Counted from the stretch's first letter, positions 8,522 to 17,344 are shown. The stretch is 44,721 nucleotides of DNA from UMGS1601 sp964617585 (GCA_964617585.1 CAZTXS010000011.1:1-44721); one strand, 5' to 3'. Made by a program: numbers and translations. Notes: generated by a model not told the origin, from the letters alone.

Positions 8522-10252
8522 TTATTTTACTTTTACTTTTCTTAAAACATAATTCCACTTGCTGTATACTTTCTTAGTAACGTTATTTGAATCCTTATAT
8601 GTATTATAGGCTCTGACTCTTACATAGTATGTTTTGCCGCTCTTTATTTTCTTATTCTTTATTTTGAGCTTAGTCTTCTTCAGCGTCTTGGATAAAACAA
8701 TCTTGCTCTTTTTAAAACTCTTCTTTTTAGAAACCTGAACCTGATAGCCTTTAGCTCCGCTGACCTTCTTCCATGTTACATTGATAGTCCTTTTAGCTTT
8801 GCTTTTAACCTTTAAGTGAGTTAATTTAGCCTGGGTTTTGACCGTTGACGAGTCGGTTTTTACCGTTGTTGTTGCTTTTGAAGTTGTTGCTTTTGAAGTT
8901 GTTGCTGACGCAGTCGTAGCTGTTGTCTGCTTAGACGCCGTTGGGTCGGAAGCCGTCGGATTAGAATCTGTCGTAGTTATTTCAGACGGTTCAACACTTT
9001 TAACAAACGTGCCGTCTGCAAGCTCCTGCGAAAGAGTTTTTATAACTTCTGAATCATCTTCCGACTTTATCTTATACTGCGTTCTTGAATAGAAATTATC
9101 ATTTGTATCCCATAAAACAGGAACAAATCCATAGCTCTTGATTAATCTTAACATATAATCAAGAGCCGCTGAAGATTCTTTTACGACTGCACTGCTTGAA
9201 AAGCGATCCTCTGAATATATAGAAGTCGTTTCTCCGATAAATACAGGTATTCCCTTTGCAGTAAACGCCTTTCTTAAAAGCTCGCACTGACTTATCGCAT
9301 ATTCCTTCCACTTTTCAGTTCCGATTTGATTCATCCAATAATATGAATTATCAACATAATGTACAGACACCATTAATCTATCCTCAACAGTATCTGTCGG
9401 CATAATAAAACTTGACTTTGTTGTGTTATCTATATTTGTCCAATATCCCGAAGCAATCAGCATTCTCTTTTCATTGTTTCCTCCGGTAGCTCTTACCGCA
9501 TCAACAAAAGCCTGATTTAAGGTGTTTGTCCACTCATATGCGTCTTTAGTTGACAAATCTACCACCTGAACGTTTCCCCACTGGTCGGTTACAATATTTC
9601 CGTTTTCATCATATTTAAGCGGACCTCCGCCCAAATATTCGTTATATCCTTCAAAAACCAAATAATCGGAATAATCCTTAAAGTACTCCGCTATCTGAGT
9701 CCAAAGCCGCTTAAACGTTTTCGCACATTCGTCAAGCTCCATATTTTTCGTATAACGTCTGATAATAAACTCATCGTAATGATGAATGTTTATAACAGCA
9801 TAAACTCCTGCATTACGGCAATAATCCACTATTTCCTTAACCCTGCCTATGTATTCGGAATTAATGGTGAACGTACCGTCGTTTGCCATCATATTTCCCC
9901 AGTACACGGGAATTCGTACGGTATTAAATCCCGAATCCTTCATACCGTCGATAATTTGCTGAGTGGTAACGACAGCTCCCCAGCAGGTTTCATAATTCTG
10001 AGGCGTATTACTGCCAATCGTCTGAGCACCCGAATCGACCTTTGATCTGTCTAGCCAATAGGCTTCCATAGTGTTGCCGAGATTTATGCCGAGTCCCATC
10101 TCCTCCGCATAATCGTTTGCTGTCATGCTTTCACGCATAACGCCGTCGTCGGCTGCGTCGTCCGCAGAACCTGAAACAAAACCCTGAATTGACATGGAGC
10201 TTAAAACCATGCACGACGCCAAAATATAAGCGATCGCTCTTTTAAATTTCAT
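8522..10252 (-). CDS. Secreted GH5 endoglucanase-like enzyme with Lys-rich Fn3-like tail (GH5-1)
   Basis: 576 residues from the ATG at 10252; an in-frame GTG at 10270 overlaps the ribosome site (GAAAGGAACGG) and was rejected. Signal peptide at about 1-29. GH5 TIM barrel at about 45-390: LGINLGNTMEA, the VRIPVYW strand, NIHH, acid/base E205 in FEGYNE, HYV, and nucleophile E341 in VFIGET. A Thr/Ser/Lys linker (about 405-470) joins a C-terminal domain of about 100 residues with an Fn3-like pattern (TWKKVSGAKGYQVQVSKKK...YYVRVRAY); about 31 of its 102 residues are Lys. No dockerin. Endo-beta-1,4-glucanase, xyloglucanase or mannanase activity are all possible; the layout resembles GH5 subfamily 4. 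Confidence 0.92.
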   Translation of the reverse strand: MKFKRAIAYILASCMVLSSMSIQGFVSGSADDAADDGVMRESMTANDYAEEMGLGINLGNTMEAYWLDRSKVDSGAQTIGSNTPQNYETCWGAVVTTQQIIDGMKDSGFNTVRIPVYWGNMMANDGTFTINSEYIGRVKEIVDYCRNAGVYAVINIHHYDEFIIRRYTKNMELDECAKTFKRLWTQIAEYFKDYSDYLVFEGYNEYLGGGPLKYDENGNIVTDQWGNVQVVDLSTKDAYEWTNTLNQAFVDAVRATGGNNEKRMLIASGYWTNIDNTTKSSFIMPTDTVEDRLMVSVHYVDNSYYWMNQIGTEKWKEYAISQCELLRKAFTAKGIPVFIGETTSIYSEDRFSSSAVVKESSAALDYMLRLIKSYGFVPVLWDTNDNFYSRTQYKIKSEDDSEVIKTLSQELADGTFVKSVEPSEITTTDSNPTASDPTASKQTTATTASATTSKATTSKATTTVKTDSSTVKTQAKLTHLKVKSKAKRTINVTWKKVSGAKGYQVQVSKKKSFKKSKIVLSKTLKKTKLKIKNKKIKSGKTYYVRVRAYNTYKDSNNVTKKVYSKWNYVLRKVKVK

Positions 10253-10294
10253 ATTGACCGTTCCTTTCACATATAAATAATAATCTTATGAAAG

Positions 10295-10322
10295 AGTATA
10301 AAAATCCAATTTTCTTAGTCAA
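10295..10322 (-). promoter_or_regulatory. Promoter for GH5-1/GH43 operon
   Basis: Minus strand TTGACT, a 16-nt spacer, TATACT. About 40 nt from the transcription start to the chosen ATG. The rest of the 10253-10480 gap is AT-rich with no gene seen. Confidence 0.6.
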
Positions 10323-10480
10323 TTTAAAATTCAGTTAAAATTCAGAAAATATATACTTATTCACATCATAATAATAGCATATAAAAATCATATTTTCAAT
10401 AAAAATAAAAATTTTTACATTAAAATTCTTAATATCCGAACAATATTTTTGTGAACATACGCTAAAAATATTTGAAAAAC

Positions 10481-10513
10481 AAAAAAGAGCGGCTTTAAAT
10501 CCAACCGCTCTCT
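10481..10513 (-). terminator. Terminator of the rubredoxin gene
   Basis: Minus strand AGAGCGG pairs with CCGCTCT around a loop of about 12 nt, followed by TTTTTTG. It is 13 nt after the rubredoxin stop. Confidence 0.8.
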
Positions 10514-10525
10514 GATTTAAAAAAA

Positions 10526-10684
10526 TTACTGCTCGGTGAACTGATCTTTTCCTACGTGACACAAAGGACATTCGAAATCATCCGGCAAGTCCTCCCACTT
10601 TGTTCCGGGAGCAATGCCTGAATCAGGATCGCCCTTTTCCTCATCATAGACATAACCGCATACGTCGCAAACATAAACCTTCAT
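10526..10684 (-). CDS. Rubredoxin
   Basis: 52 residues, starting MKVYVCDVCGYVYDEEKGDP and ending GKDQFTEQ. A one-electron carrier with a single iron held by four Cys: C6 and C9 (CDVC) and C39 and C42 (CPLC). The usual glycine after the last ligand (CPLCG) is His here (CPLCH). Normal length for a rubredoxin. Strong ribosome site AAGGAGGT seven nt before the ATG. It lies between the AraC regulator and GH5-1 on the same strand but has its own terminator and a palindrome upstream. Rubredoxins in clostridia commonly serve oxygen or peroxide reduction, or short electron transfer from flavoproteins; the partner is unknown. Confidence 0.95.
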   Translation of the reverse strand: MKVYVCDVCGYVYDEEKGDPDSGIAPGTKWEDLPDDFECPLCHVGKDQFTEQ

Positions 10685-10716
10685 GAAAATACCTCCTTTT
10701 AAAGCTTAATATAGAT

Positions 10717-10733
10717 AATGTTAATTTAACATT
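10717..10733. promoter_or_regulatory. Perfect 8-1-8 palindrome upstream of rubredoxin (candidate operator)
   Basis: AATGTTAA, one T, TTAACATT. It is centred about 40 nt before the rubredoxin start and touches the AraC stop codon. A half-site/1/half-site layout is typical of Fur/PerR-family operators, but the bases do not match the Bacillus PerR box, so the regulator is open. Confidence 0.45.
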
Positions 10734-11476
10734 TATCTTTTTATTATTGTTGAATTGCGCTTCCTATATTCTTTAGGAGTGACCCCTTTGCTTTCTTTAA
10801 ATCTTTTGCAAAAATAGCTCTGTGATGAAAAATACAAGGTTTCCGCTATTTCAGAATAACTGTAATCTGAATATATAAGCATATTTTCCGCCGTTTCCAG
10901 CCTTTTTTCCAGAATGAATTTCTGAATTGATTTTCCCGTTTCCTTTTTAAACAGAACCGAAAGATAGCTTCTGTTGAGATTAACGTTTTGAGCAAGCTCC
11001 TCAACAGTAATTTTTCTGTGAAGATTGTCACAAATATAATTCAAGGTCTTTTTAACAGCGACAGAAAAAATATCCTTCTTCAGAAATTGTTTCATCTGTT
11101 TTGTAAAATCCAAAACCATTTTATCGTTCAGGGCCATAACGTCCTTGACGCTTTTGCATTTATCCGCTTTTCTTATATACATATCCGAAAGCGTATAAGC
11201 CGTTTCGTGAGGTAAGCCCGCCTCGGCGCATATTCTGGTAATAAGAGCAGTGTTAATTATCATATGATAAATCTGATTCCTAAGAGGATCCTTTGACAGG
11301 TTCCCCTTTCCAACCTCGGCGTTTTTTGAATACTTCCTCTGATTTTCTAAAATAAGTTCAGTATCGCCGCGTTTTACTGCGTGGTAAATAAACAGCTCGT
11401 TTTTATACGGTTCATGCAAAAATTCATTTTCCCTTTGAACATATAACTGATAATTCAGTTCTTCTTTTTCCTCCAC
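10733..11476 (-). CDS. AraC-family transcription regulator
   Basis: 247 residues, GTG start with AGAGGT eight nt upstream. The N-terminal 135 residues are a helical region without a recognised effector domain (no cupin pattern seen); the C-terminal 100 residues are the double helix-turn-helix of AraC/XylS (TVEELAQNVNLNRSYLSVLF then YSEIAETLYFSSQSYFCKRF, ending GVTPKEYRKR). Divergent from GH5-2/GH5-3 and upstream of GH5-1/GH43, so it is the natural candidate to control these sugar genes. The ligand cannot be told. The layout matches AraC regulators found beside carbohydrate genes in Firmicutes. Confidence 0.92.
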   Translation of the reverse strand: MEEKEELNYQLYVQRENEFLHEPYKNELFIYHAVKRGDTELILENQRKYSKNAEVGKGNLSKDPLRNQIYHMIINTALITRICAEAGLPHETAYTLSDMYIRKADKCKSVKDVMALNDKMVLDFTKQMKQFLKKDIFSVAVKKTLNYICDNLHRKITVEELAQNVNLNRSYLSVLFKKETGKSIQKFILEKRLETAENMLIYSDYSYSEIAETLYFSSQSYFCKRFKESKGVTPKEYRKRNSTIIKR

Positions 11477-11536
11477 GAAATACCTCTTTCAAGCAAAACG
11501 TTAATTCTATCAGTCCTTAAAGTATTCTTTTTATTA

Positions 11537-11565
11537 ATTATACAATAATAATTATAAAAATGCAA
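11537..11565 (-). promoter_or_regulatory. Promoter for the AraC-family regulator
   Basis: Minus strand TTGCAT, a 17-nt spacer, TATAAT. It lies in the 182-bp divergent gap shared with GH5-2, so regulator sites in this gap could act on both directions. Confidence 0.6.
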
Positions 11566-11658
11566 CAAAAATTATACAAATTTATATTATTAAATGTTAT
11601 ATTTGTAATATAAGAATTAAACTGAGAATTATTAATTAAAACAAAACGGAGGAGAAAA

Positions 11659-13236
11659 ATGAAAATTAAAAAATTACTTTCTATAATTATAGCGTTCTGC
11701 ACGACGGCGTTCGGTGTTTTTCCGTTGCTTTCAATTTCGGCGGAGTCTGACGACGGCATAATTCGTGAAAGCCTGACTTCTCAGGAGCTGGTAAACGACA
11801 TGGGCTTCGGGTGGAATCTCGGCGACACTCTGGACGTTTGCAACGCAGACCGCGACGGCGACGGTAAAATTGATGAAAATTCAGAAACAGTTGATGAAAC
11901 GCTTTGGGGAAATCCGAAAGCTACTCAGGAGCTTTTCTGTCAACTTAAATCCGATGGGATAAAATCGGTAAGGATTCCCGTTACCTGGCGTGATCATTTG
12001 GGAGAAGCTCCCGAATACAAGGTTGACGAAAGCTGGATGGACAGAGTGCAGGAAGTCGTTGACTATGCGAGAAACGCAGGAATGTACGTAATCATAAACG
12101 TTCATCACGACGGCGGCGGCGACCCTGAGTTCGGAGCATGGATACGCAGCGCAAGCACTGACTATGACAGCTTTATTGTAAAATATAAAGCTCTGTGGTC
12201 GCAGATTGCCGAAAGATTCAAGGACTATTCGGACTATCTGATATTTGAATCAATGAATGAAGTCGGCTTTGATGATTTATACAACTCGAACAAAACCGAG
12301 GCATACGATCTGTTAAACCGGATAAATCAAGAATTTGTTAATCTCGTTCGTGAGTCGGGAGGCAACAACGTAAAACGTCATCTGCTGATAGCCGGTTATT
12401 GGACCGACATAACACAAACCTGTTCAGACTATTTTAAAATGCCTGACGACCCGGAAAACAGATGTATACTTTCGGTTCATTACTATACTCCGTGGCAGTT
12501 CTGCACCACCAATCTGCAGTCGACCTGGGGTACAACATCTGAAGTAAATCAAATGAAAAGATTGATAAAAAAGCTTGATACAAGCTTCGTAAGCCGGGGA
12601 ACTCCTGTTATAATAGGCGAATATGCCGCAAGCGGAAGCGATTTGGACAGCTGTATATTGTTCATTAAAACACTGAACGAGCTTTGTCACGGTTACGGCA
12701 TAGCGACGTTTCTTTGGGATAACGGCGGGCAGGTGGATAGAAATACATACAAATGGAGAACTCCTGAGCTTTTACAAGCTATAAAGGACGGAAACGCCGA
12801 TTCGGAAGATCCGTCGGCTTCTGCTTCCTCATCTGCAACTAATACGTCCGATAATCAGACTTCCTTGGCAAAGACGAGTCCCACAACGTCAGATAAAGCT
12901 GTAATTAAAGCTCCTTCCGTTAAGAAAGCCAAGCTGAAAAGAGTTAAAAAGACAAAGAAAAAGAAACAACTAAAAATAACCTGGAAGAAGATAAATAAAG
13001 CCAACGGCTATCAGATAAAAGCTTCCCTGTCGAAGAAGTTTAAGAAAGCAAAAAAATATAACACTGTTGTTAAGACGATAAAGAAAAACAAATCCTCCGC
13101 AGCATTAAAGTTGAAAAAATCCAACAAAATTTATTATGTAAAAATAAGAGCGTATAAAACCTACATAAACGCTGACGGCAAGACAAAGAAAGCTTACGGA
13201 GCATTTTCAAAAGTAAAGTGCGCTAAAACCAAGTAA
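11659..13236 (+). CDS. Secreted GH5 glucanase with Ca-loop-like insert and Lys-rich Fn3-like tail (GH5-2)
   Basis: 525 residues. ATG preceded by GGAGGAG. Signal peptide at about 1-28. GH5 barrel at about 40-375: GFGWNLGDTLD, VRIPVTW, NVHHDGG, acid/base E201 (FESMNE), HYYTPWQF, nucleophile E321 (VIIGEY), LWDNGG. The pattern suits GH5 subfamily 4. Between the first strand and WGNP there is an insert with DRDGDGKIDENS at 64-75, which fits an EF-hand/dockerin calcium loop except for S at position 12. Ser/Thr linker (about 377-425) and a C-terminal Lys-rich Fn3-like domain of about 100 residues. First gene of a two-gene operon with GH5-3 (12-nt gap). Confidence 0.93.
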   Translation: MKIKKLLSIIIAFCTTAFGVFPLLSISAESDDGIIRESLTSQELVNDMGFGWNLGDTLDVCNADRDGDGKIDENSETVDETLWGNPKATQELFCQLKSDGIKSVRIPVTWRDHLGEAPEYKVDESWMDRVQEVVDYARNAGMYVIINVHHDGGGDPEFGAWIRSASTDYDSFIVKYKALWSQIAERFKDYSDYLIFESMNEVGFDDLYNSNKTEAYDLLNRINQEFVNLVRESGGNNVKRHLLIAGYWTDITQTCSDYFKMPDDPENRCILSVHYYTPWQFCTTNLQSTWGTTSEVNQMKRLIKKLDTSFVSRGTPVIIGEYAASGSDLDSCILFIKTLNELCHGYGIATFLWDNGGQVDRNTYKWRTPELLQAIKDGNADSEDPSASASSSATNTSDNQTSLAKTSPTTSDKAVIKAPSVKKAKLKRVKKTKKKKQLKITWKKINKANGYQIKASLSKKFKKAKKYNTVVKTIKKNKSSAALKLKKSNKIYYVKIRAYKTYINADGKTKKAYGAFSKVKCAKTK

Positions 13237-13248
13237 GGAGAAATCGTC

Positions 13249-15087
13249 ATGAAAAAAATTCTTTCGTTTATTATTTCAGCAGTAATAACTCTCAGTCTGG
13301 CGTCCGGCGGAGCTGTCGCCGAAGAACAAACTGAAAGTGGATCTAATATAAGCGATTTCAATCAGGATAAAATCGTTTATAACATGGGAGCAGGCTGGAA
13401 TCTGGGAAATCAGCTTGAGGCGGTAAATGACGACGGTATCCCCAGCGAAACAAACTGGGGAAATCCCGTTATCACAAAAGAGCTTATAACTCTCGTTAAG
13501 AATTCCGGATTCAACACAATAAGAATTCCCGTTTCTTATTTCTTAAGAATAGGCGAAGCTCCCGACTATATCATTCAAGAAGAATGGCTTGACCGTATTC
13601 AAGAGGTTGTGGACTATGCTTATTCACAGGGAATGTACGTTATAATCAATATTCACGGCGACGGATATTACACAATTAAGAATTCATGGATTCTGCTTGG
13701 TGATTATCTTGACATCAAAAGCGGCTCCGAAGAGGACCTTGAGAAAGAACAGGAACGTATCGACACAATGGTAGATAAATACGCTAAGGTATGGAAACAA
13801 ATAGCTAACAGATTTGCCGATTATGATGAACACCTGATTTTTGAATCCTTAAACGAAATGCAAAGCAAGCAGACCGGAGGAGTATACGCAAGGATTTTTT
13901 ATCCCGTTTTAAATAGGCTTAATCAGACCTTTATTGATACGGTTCGACAGGCTGACGGCGAATACAACTCCAGAAGATGGCTTGAAATACCCGGTTGGTT
14001 CTGCGGATTCGATTATATTCTGAACGAAAGCTTTGGGTTTGAAATGCCTACTGATAACTACAGATCTTCGGAAATACCTGACGATCAACAGAGAATTATG
14101 CTGGCGGTTCATTTTTATGAGCCTTCAGGCTTCTGCTTAGGAAGCGTTACGGCAGATACCACATGGGGTACCGAAAAAGACTACAAGAACATTGATGATA
14201 AATTTTCGGCTGTAAGCGAAAAATTCGTTTCACAGGGTTATCCAATAGTAATCGGCGAATATGGCTCTGTAAATAAACAAAACGCCGACCCTGATAATCC
14301 TTCATACCGGGCGGCAATGTATAAAGAAATTTGTTCAAAAGCTTTAGAGTGCGGACTTATTCCTATCTGCTGGGATAACGGTTATGTAAATACCGGCGAT
14401 CCTTTCGGCCTTTTTGACAGAAGAAATTGCACTGTAGCTTTCCCTGAGATTGTTTCCGCCGCAACCGGCGTTTACTCAAAAGAAAACATAAACCTGGATA
14501 AGTTCAGAAAGAAGCTTCCTGAGCTTAACGAAAGCGACTATACCGCCGAATCGTGGAATGCTTTACAGAAAGTAATTAAAAACGCTGAAAATACCATTCT
14601 AAGCTCTGATCTTTCAGATGATGATATAGACGCATTATATCAAACCGTGCTTACGGCAATCGGAAAGCTTGTTAAAATAACGCCTTCTGTCAGCACCTCT
14701 TCAAATAAAAAAACGACCACATCAACAAAATCCGTTTCTCAATCCGCTAAAAACAAAGCCGCCGCCGAGAAAGCTATGAAGCAGGCGAAAATCAAAAAGC
14801 TTACGGTTAAAAGCAAAACAAAGAAAAAGATAACTGTTTCATGGAAAAAGGTCAGCGGAGCTAAAGGCTATCAGATTCAGGTATCAAAGAAAAAGAATTT
14901 CAAAAAAATCATCTTTAAGAAGTTTGCCTCCAAGAAAAAGATTACTATAAAGAGCAGCAGGATAAAAAGCAAGAAAACTTATTATGTAAGAGTCAGAGCC
15001 TATGCAACATATAAAAATTCAAATAACGTTACTAAGAAAGTATACAGCAAGTGGAACAATAAGCTAAGAAAGGTTAAAGTCAAGTAG
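13249..15087 (+). CDS. Secreted GH5 glucanase with FIVAR and Lys-rich Fn3-like domains (GH5-3)
   Basis: 612 residues, AAGGAG nine nt before the ATG. Signal peptide at about 1-24 (cut near AVA-EEQ). GH5 barrel at about 40-410: AGWNLGNQLEA, IRIPVSY, acid/base E203 (FESLNE), HFYEPSGF, nucleophile E337 (VIGEYG), CWDNG. Then a helical FIVAR-like unit at about 418-490 (YTAESWNALQKVIKNAE...AIGKLV), a short Thr/Ser/Lys linker, and a C-terminal Lys-rich Fn3-like domain very close to that of GH5-1 (both end in LRKVKVK). Likely co-transcribed with GH5-2. Endo-acting on beta-glucan, xyloglucan or mannan; substrate not determinable. Confidence 0.93.
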   Translation: MKKILSFIISAVITLSLASGGAVAEEQTESGSNISDFNQDKIVYNMGAGWNLGNQLEAVNDDGIPSETNWGNPVITKELITLVKNSGFNTIRIPVSYFLRIGEAPDYIIQEEWLDRIQEVVDYAYSQGMYVIINIHGDGYYTIKNSWILLGDYLDIKSGSEEDLEKEQERIDTMVDKYAKVWKQIANRFADYDEHLIFESLNEMQSKQTGGVYARIFYPVLNRLNQTFIDTVRQADGEYNSRRWLEIPGWFCGFDYILNESFGFEMPTDNYRSSEIPDDQQRIMLAVHFYEPSGFCLGSVTADTTWGTEKDYKNIDDKFSAVSEKFVSQGYPIVIGEYGSVNKQNADPDNPSYRAAMYKEICSKALECGLIPICWDNGYVNTGDPFGLFDRRNCTVAFPEIVSAATGVYSKENINLDKFRKKLPELNESDYTAESWNALQKVIKNAENTILSSDLSDDDIDALYQTVLTAIGKLVKITPSVSTSSNKKTTTSTKSVSQSAKNKAAAEKAMKQAKIKKLTVKSKTKKKITVSWKKVSGAKGYQIQVSKKKNFKKIIFKKFASKKKITIKSSRIKSKKTYYVRVRAYATYKNSNNVTKKVYSKWNNKLRKVKVK

Positions 15088-15100
15088 GATATTAACAAAA

Positions 15101-15132
15101 AAGATCGGAAGATAATCTTCCGGTCTTTTTTT
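15101..15132. terminator. Bidirectional terminator after GH5-3
   Basis: AAGATCGGAAGA pairs with TCTTCCGGTCTT (one G-T pair) around a 3-nt loop, with seven T on the plus side and an A run on the other. It also serves the minus-strand histidine kinase, whose stop is 66 nt away; the sequence between shows nothing else. Confidence 0.85.
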
Positions 15133-15197
15133 CGTTCTTTAAATTCTTTATCTAATGAATAAAAAGCCCGCCTGAATAAGAAGAACCTTTTATTTTT

Positions 15198-16631
15198 CTA
15201 CTGCGGTATAAACATTCCGAACAAAACGCCGTTTTCGCAATTTTCAGCCCAGACTCTGCCCTTGTGGACGTCTGCAACCTTCTTGACTATCGCCAAACCT
15301 ACGCCGTAGTTTTCCGAGCCGTTGCACGTGCGTGACTTATCCACTTTGTAAAAAACGTTCCACAAGCGGTCTAACTCGCTCTCGTCTATTTTGTCTCCCG
15401 TATTGAACACGGTCATTTTAAGACCGCCGTCCTCCCATGAGTATTTAAGTTCAATAAGACCGCCGTCATAGGTATATCTTATAGCGTTATCTATATAGTT
15501 GGATACAGCCTGCTGCATAAGCATAAAATTCGCCCGAACCGGCTTATCTTCGTAATCGTTTATCACAAATTCAATATTCTTTTCCATAAGCTTCATTTGA
15601 AAGCTTGCTGTCAAAGCCTCGTTAAATTCAGAAATCATAAATGTGCTATCTTCAGCGTCTGAACACATATTGTCGATTTTGGAAAGGTTAAGCATAGACT
15701 TGACCAGATTATCCATCTTATCGCATTGGCTTACAATTACATCGCAATATTTCTTAGCCTTCTGCGGATCGTCCGCAATACCGAACTTCAGCCCCTCCGC
15801 ATAGCCCTTAACGGCGGCAATAGGAGTTTTTAACTCGTGCGACATATCCCTGATAAGCTGTTCTCTGCTTACAACGTCCTCTTTAAGGCTGTTAATGCTT
15901 CCGCTCAGCTTATCCGAAATTATATTTATAGAGTCGGCAAGCTCGCCTATTTCACCCTTGTCCCTGACCTCTACCTTTTTATCAAAATCAAGGTTTGCGA
16001 TTCTTCTTGCCGCCGAATTAATATGAATGATAGAATCCGACATTCTTCTTGCAAAAATAATAACTATAACCGTTCCGATAACAAACATTACAGAACCGAT
16101 AATTATTATAAGCTTATTTGAAACGTTAACATTATCGCTTATGCTGGATAAGGAACGTGACAAAAACAAATAATAGTTGTCATTCAGTTTAGAAATAAGG
16201 GCTATTCTCTGAAGTGCGTCGTCCCGGTCTTTAAACACCGCATAACAATCTTCTCCGCTGTCAAGCTTGTCTTTATTTGCGTGAAAAACCTCGCTCCACC
16301 TGTAGGATAGCTTGTATGAGTTATTTCCCTTGCTGTCCGAGTCATAATGACTGAACAGAATCTGATCGTTGCTGTTTGCTATCAATACTTTGACATTTCT
16401 GCGTTCTTTAATATCTTCCAAATAATCGTCAAAATCATTTAAGTCGCTTTTTTCAAATTGCGGAAACTCCTCTTTTACGCTGCTGCACACCTGGCTCATT
16501 TGGTTTTTGCTCTCTTTTATAAAGAAATCTTCGGCGAAAAACAAATCTGCGGCTATCAGCACAATAATAAAGCCTATCATTAAAGCTCCGAAAAAAACGA
16601 ACATTTTTTTTCTTATTGACAAAATTAACAC
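15198..16631 (-). CDS. Sensor histidine kinase
   Basis: 477 residues, GTG start (an in-frame TTG three codons later is an alternative). Membrane helices at about 10-32 and 173-194 frame an extracellular sensor region of about 140 residues that I cannot assign. Then a HAMP segment (about 195-248), the HisKA dimerisation helix with phospho-acceptor H265 (MSHELKTP), and an HATPase_c domain (NYIDNAIRYTYDGG N-box; GVGLAIVKKVADVHKG G-box). It autophosphorylates and passes phosphate to the response regulator encoded 27 nt upstream. The signal is unknown; extracellular sensing is implied by topology. Confidence 0.93.
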   Translation of the reverse strand: MLILSIRKKMFVFFGALMIGFIIVLIAADLFFAEDFFIKESKNQMSQVCSSVKEEFPQFEKSDLNDFDDYLEDIKERRNVKVLIANSNDQILFSHYDSDSKGNNSYKLSYRWSEVFHANKDKLDSGEDCYAVFKDRDDALQRIALISKLNDNYYLFLSRSLSSISDNVNVSNKLIIIIGSVMFVIGTVIVIIFARRMSDSIIHINSAARRIANLDFDKKVEVRDKGEIGELADSINIISDKLSGSINSLKEDVVSREQLIRDMSHELKTPIAAVKGYAEGLKFGIADDPQKAKKYCDVIVSQCDKMDNLVKSMLNLSKIDNMCSDAEDSTFMISEFNEALTASFQMKLMEKNIEFVINDYEDKPVRANFMLMQQAVSNYIDNAIRYTYDGGLIELKYSWEDGGLKMTVFNTGDKIDESELDRLWNVFYKVDKSRTCNGSENYGVGLAIVKKVADVHKGRVWAENCENGVLFGMFIPQ

Positions 16632-16658
16632 CTTGCCTTTCAGGCTAAAAATATTAAG

Positions 16659-17324
16659 CTACTTTTCAATACTGAAACAATATCCTCTGCCTCTTACAGT
16701 TTTAATGTAATCTCCACAGCTTCCCAACTTTGACCTTAAAACCTTTATATGAGTATCTATGGTTCTGGTTGTCTGGCTGTTATCATATCCCCATACCGAA
16801 AGAAGTATCTGTTCTCTGCTTGCAACGATTCCTTCGTTCTCAATTAAATACAAAAGCAAATCATATTCCATTTTCGTAAGATGAACTTCCTCATTCTTAA
16901 CTGAAACCTTACAGCTGAGCTGATTAACGGTAAGATCACAACGCGTAATTACAGAACTGCTCTGCTTGAGCTGCCTTTTCAAAAGAACATTTACCCTCGC
17001 CACAAAAACTTCATAGCTGAACGGCTTGATTATGTAATCGTCCGCCCCGCTTTTCAGTCCGTAAACCTCATTGCGTTCAGATTCCAGAGCGGTCAGAATA
17101 ATTATGGGAACATCGGAATATTCTCTTATTTTTTCAAGAACTGTCCATCCGTCTATTTTAGGCATCATAACGTCAAGAACTATTAAATCTACCTTTTCCT
17201 GTTTGAAAATATTAAGCGCTTCTTCGCCGTCGCAGGCTACAACAGTTTCATAACCCTGGCCTTGCAATATATCGCAGATAAGCTCTCTAATTACCTTTTC
17301 ATCGTCTGCTACTAAAATTTTCAT
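16659..17324 (-). CDS. OmpR/PhoB-family response regulator
   Basis: 221 residues. Receiver domain at about 1-118 with acidic pocket D7/D8, phospho-acceptor D51 (LIVLDVMMP), T in LTA, and K in IIKPFSY. Winged-helix DNA-binding domain at about 128-219 (EYDLLLYLIENEGIVASREQ; RTIDTHIKVLRSKLG; VRGRGYCF). Start ATG with AAGGAG eight nt upstream. Pairs with the adjacent kinase. It lies directly after the sulfotransferase gene on the same strand, with only a hairpin between, so it may be expressed partly by read-through. Confidence 0.95.
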   Translation of the reverse strand: MKILVADDEKVIRELICDILQGQGYETVVACDGEEALNIFKQEKVDLIVLDVMMPKIDGWTVLEKIREYSDVPIIILTALESERNEVYGLKSGADDYIIKPFSYEVFVARVNVLLKRQLKQSSSVITRCDLTVNQLSCKVSVKNEEVHLTKMEYDLLLYLIENEGIVASREQILLSVWGYDNSQTTRTIDTHIKVLRSKLGSCGDYIKTVRGRGYCFSIEK

Positions 17325-17344
17325 TGCGATTTCTCCTTAAAATT

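Noticed and set aside
10717..10733. Rex-type redox operator before rubredoxin
   Set aside because: The TGTTAA and TTAACA halves are one base apart, whereas Rex sites have a four-base gap.
11840..11890. Dockerin in GH5-2 (cellulosome attachment)
   Set aside because: Only one calcium loop, inside the catalytic barrel and not in a duplicated 60-70-residue C-terminal module.
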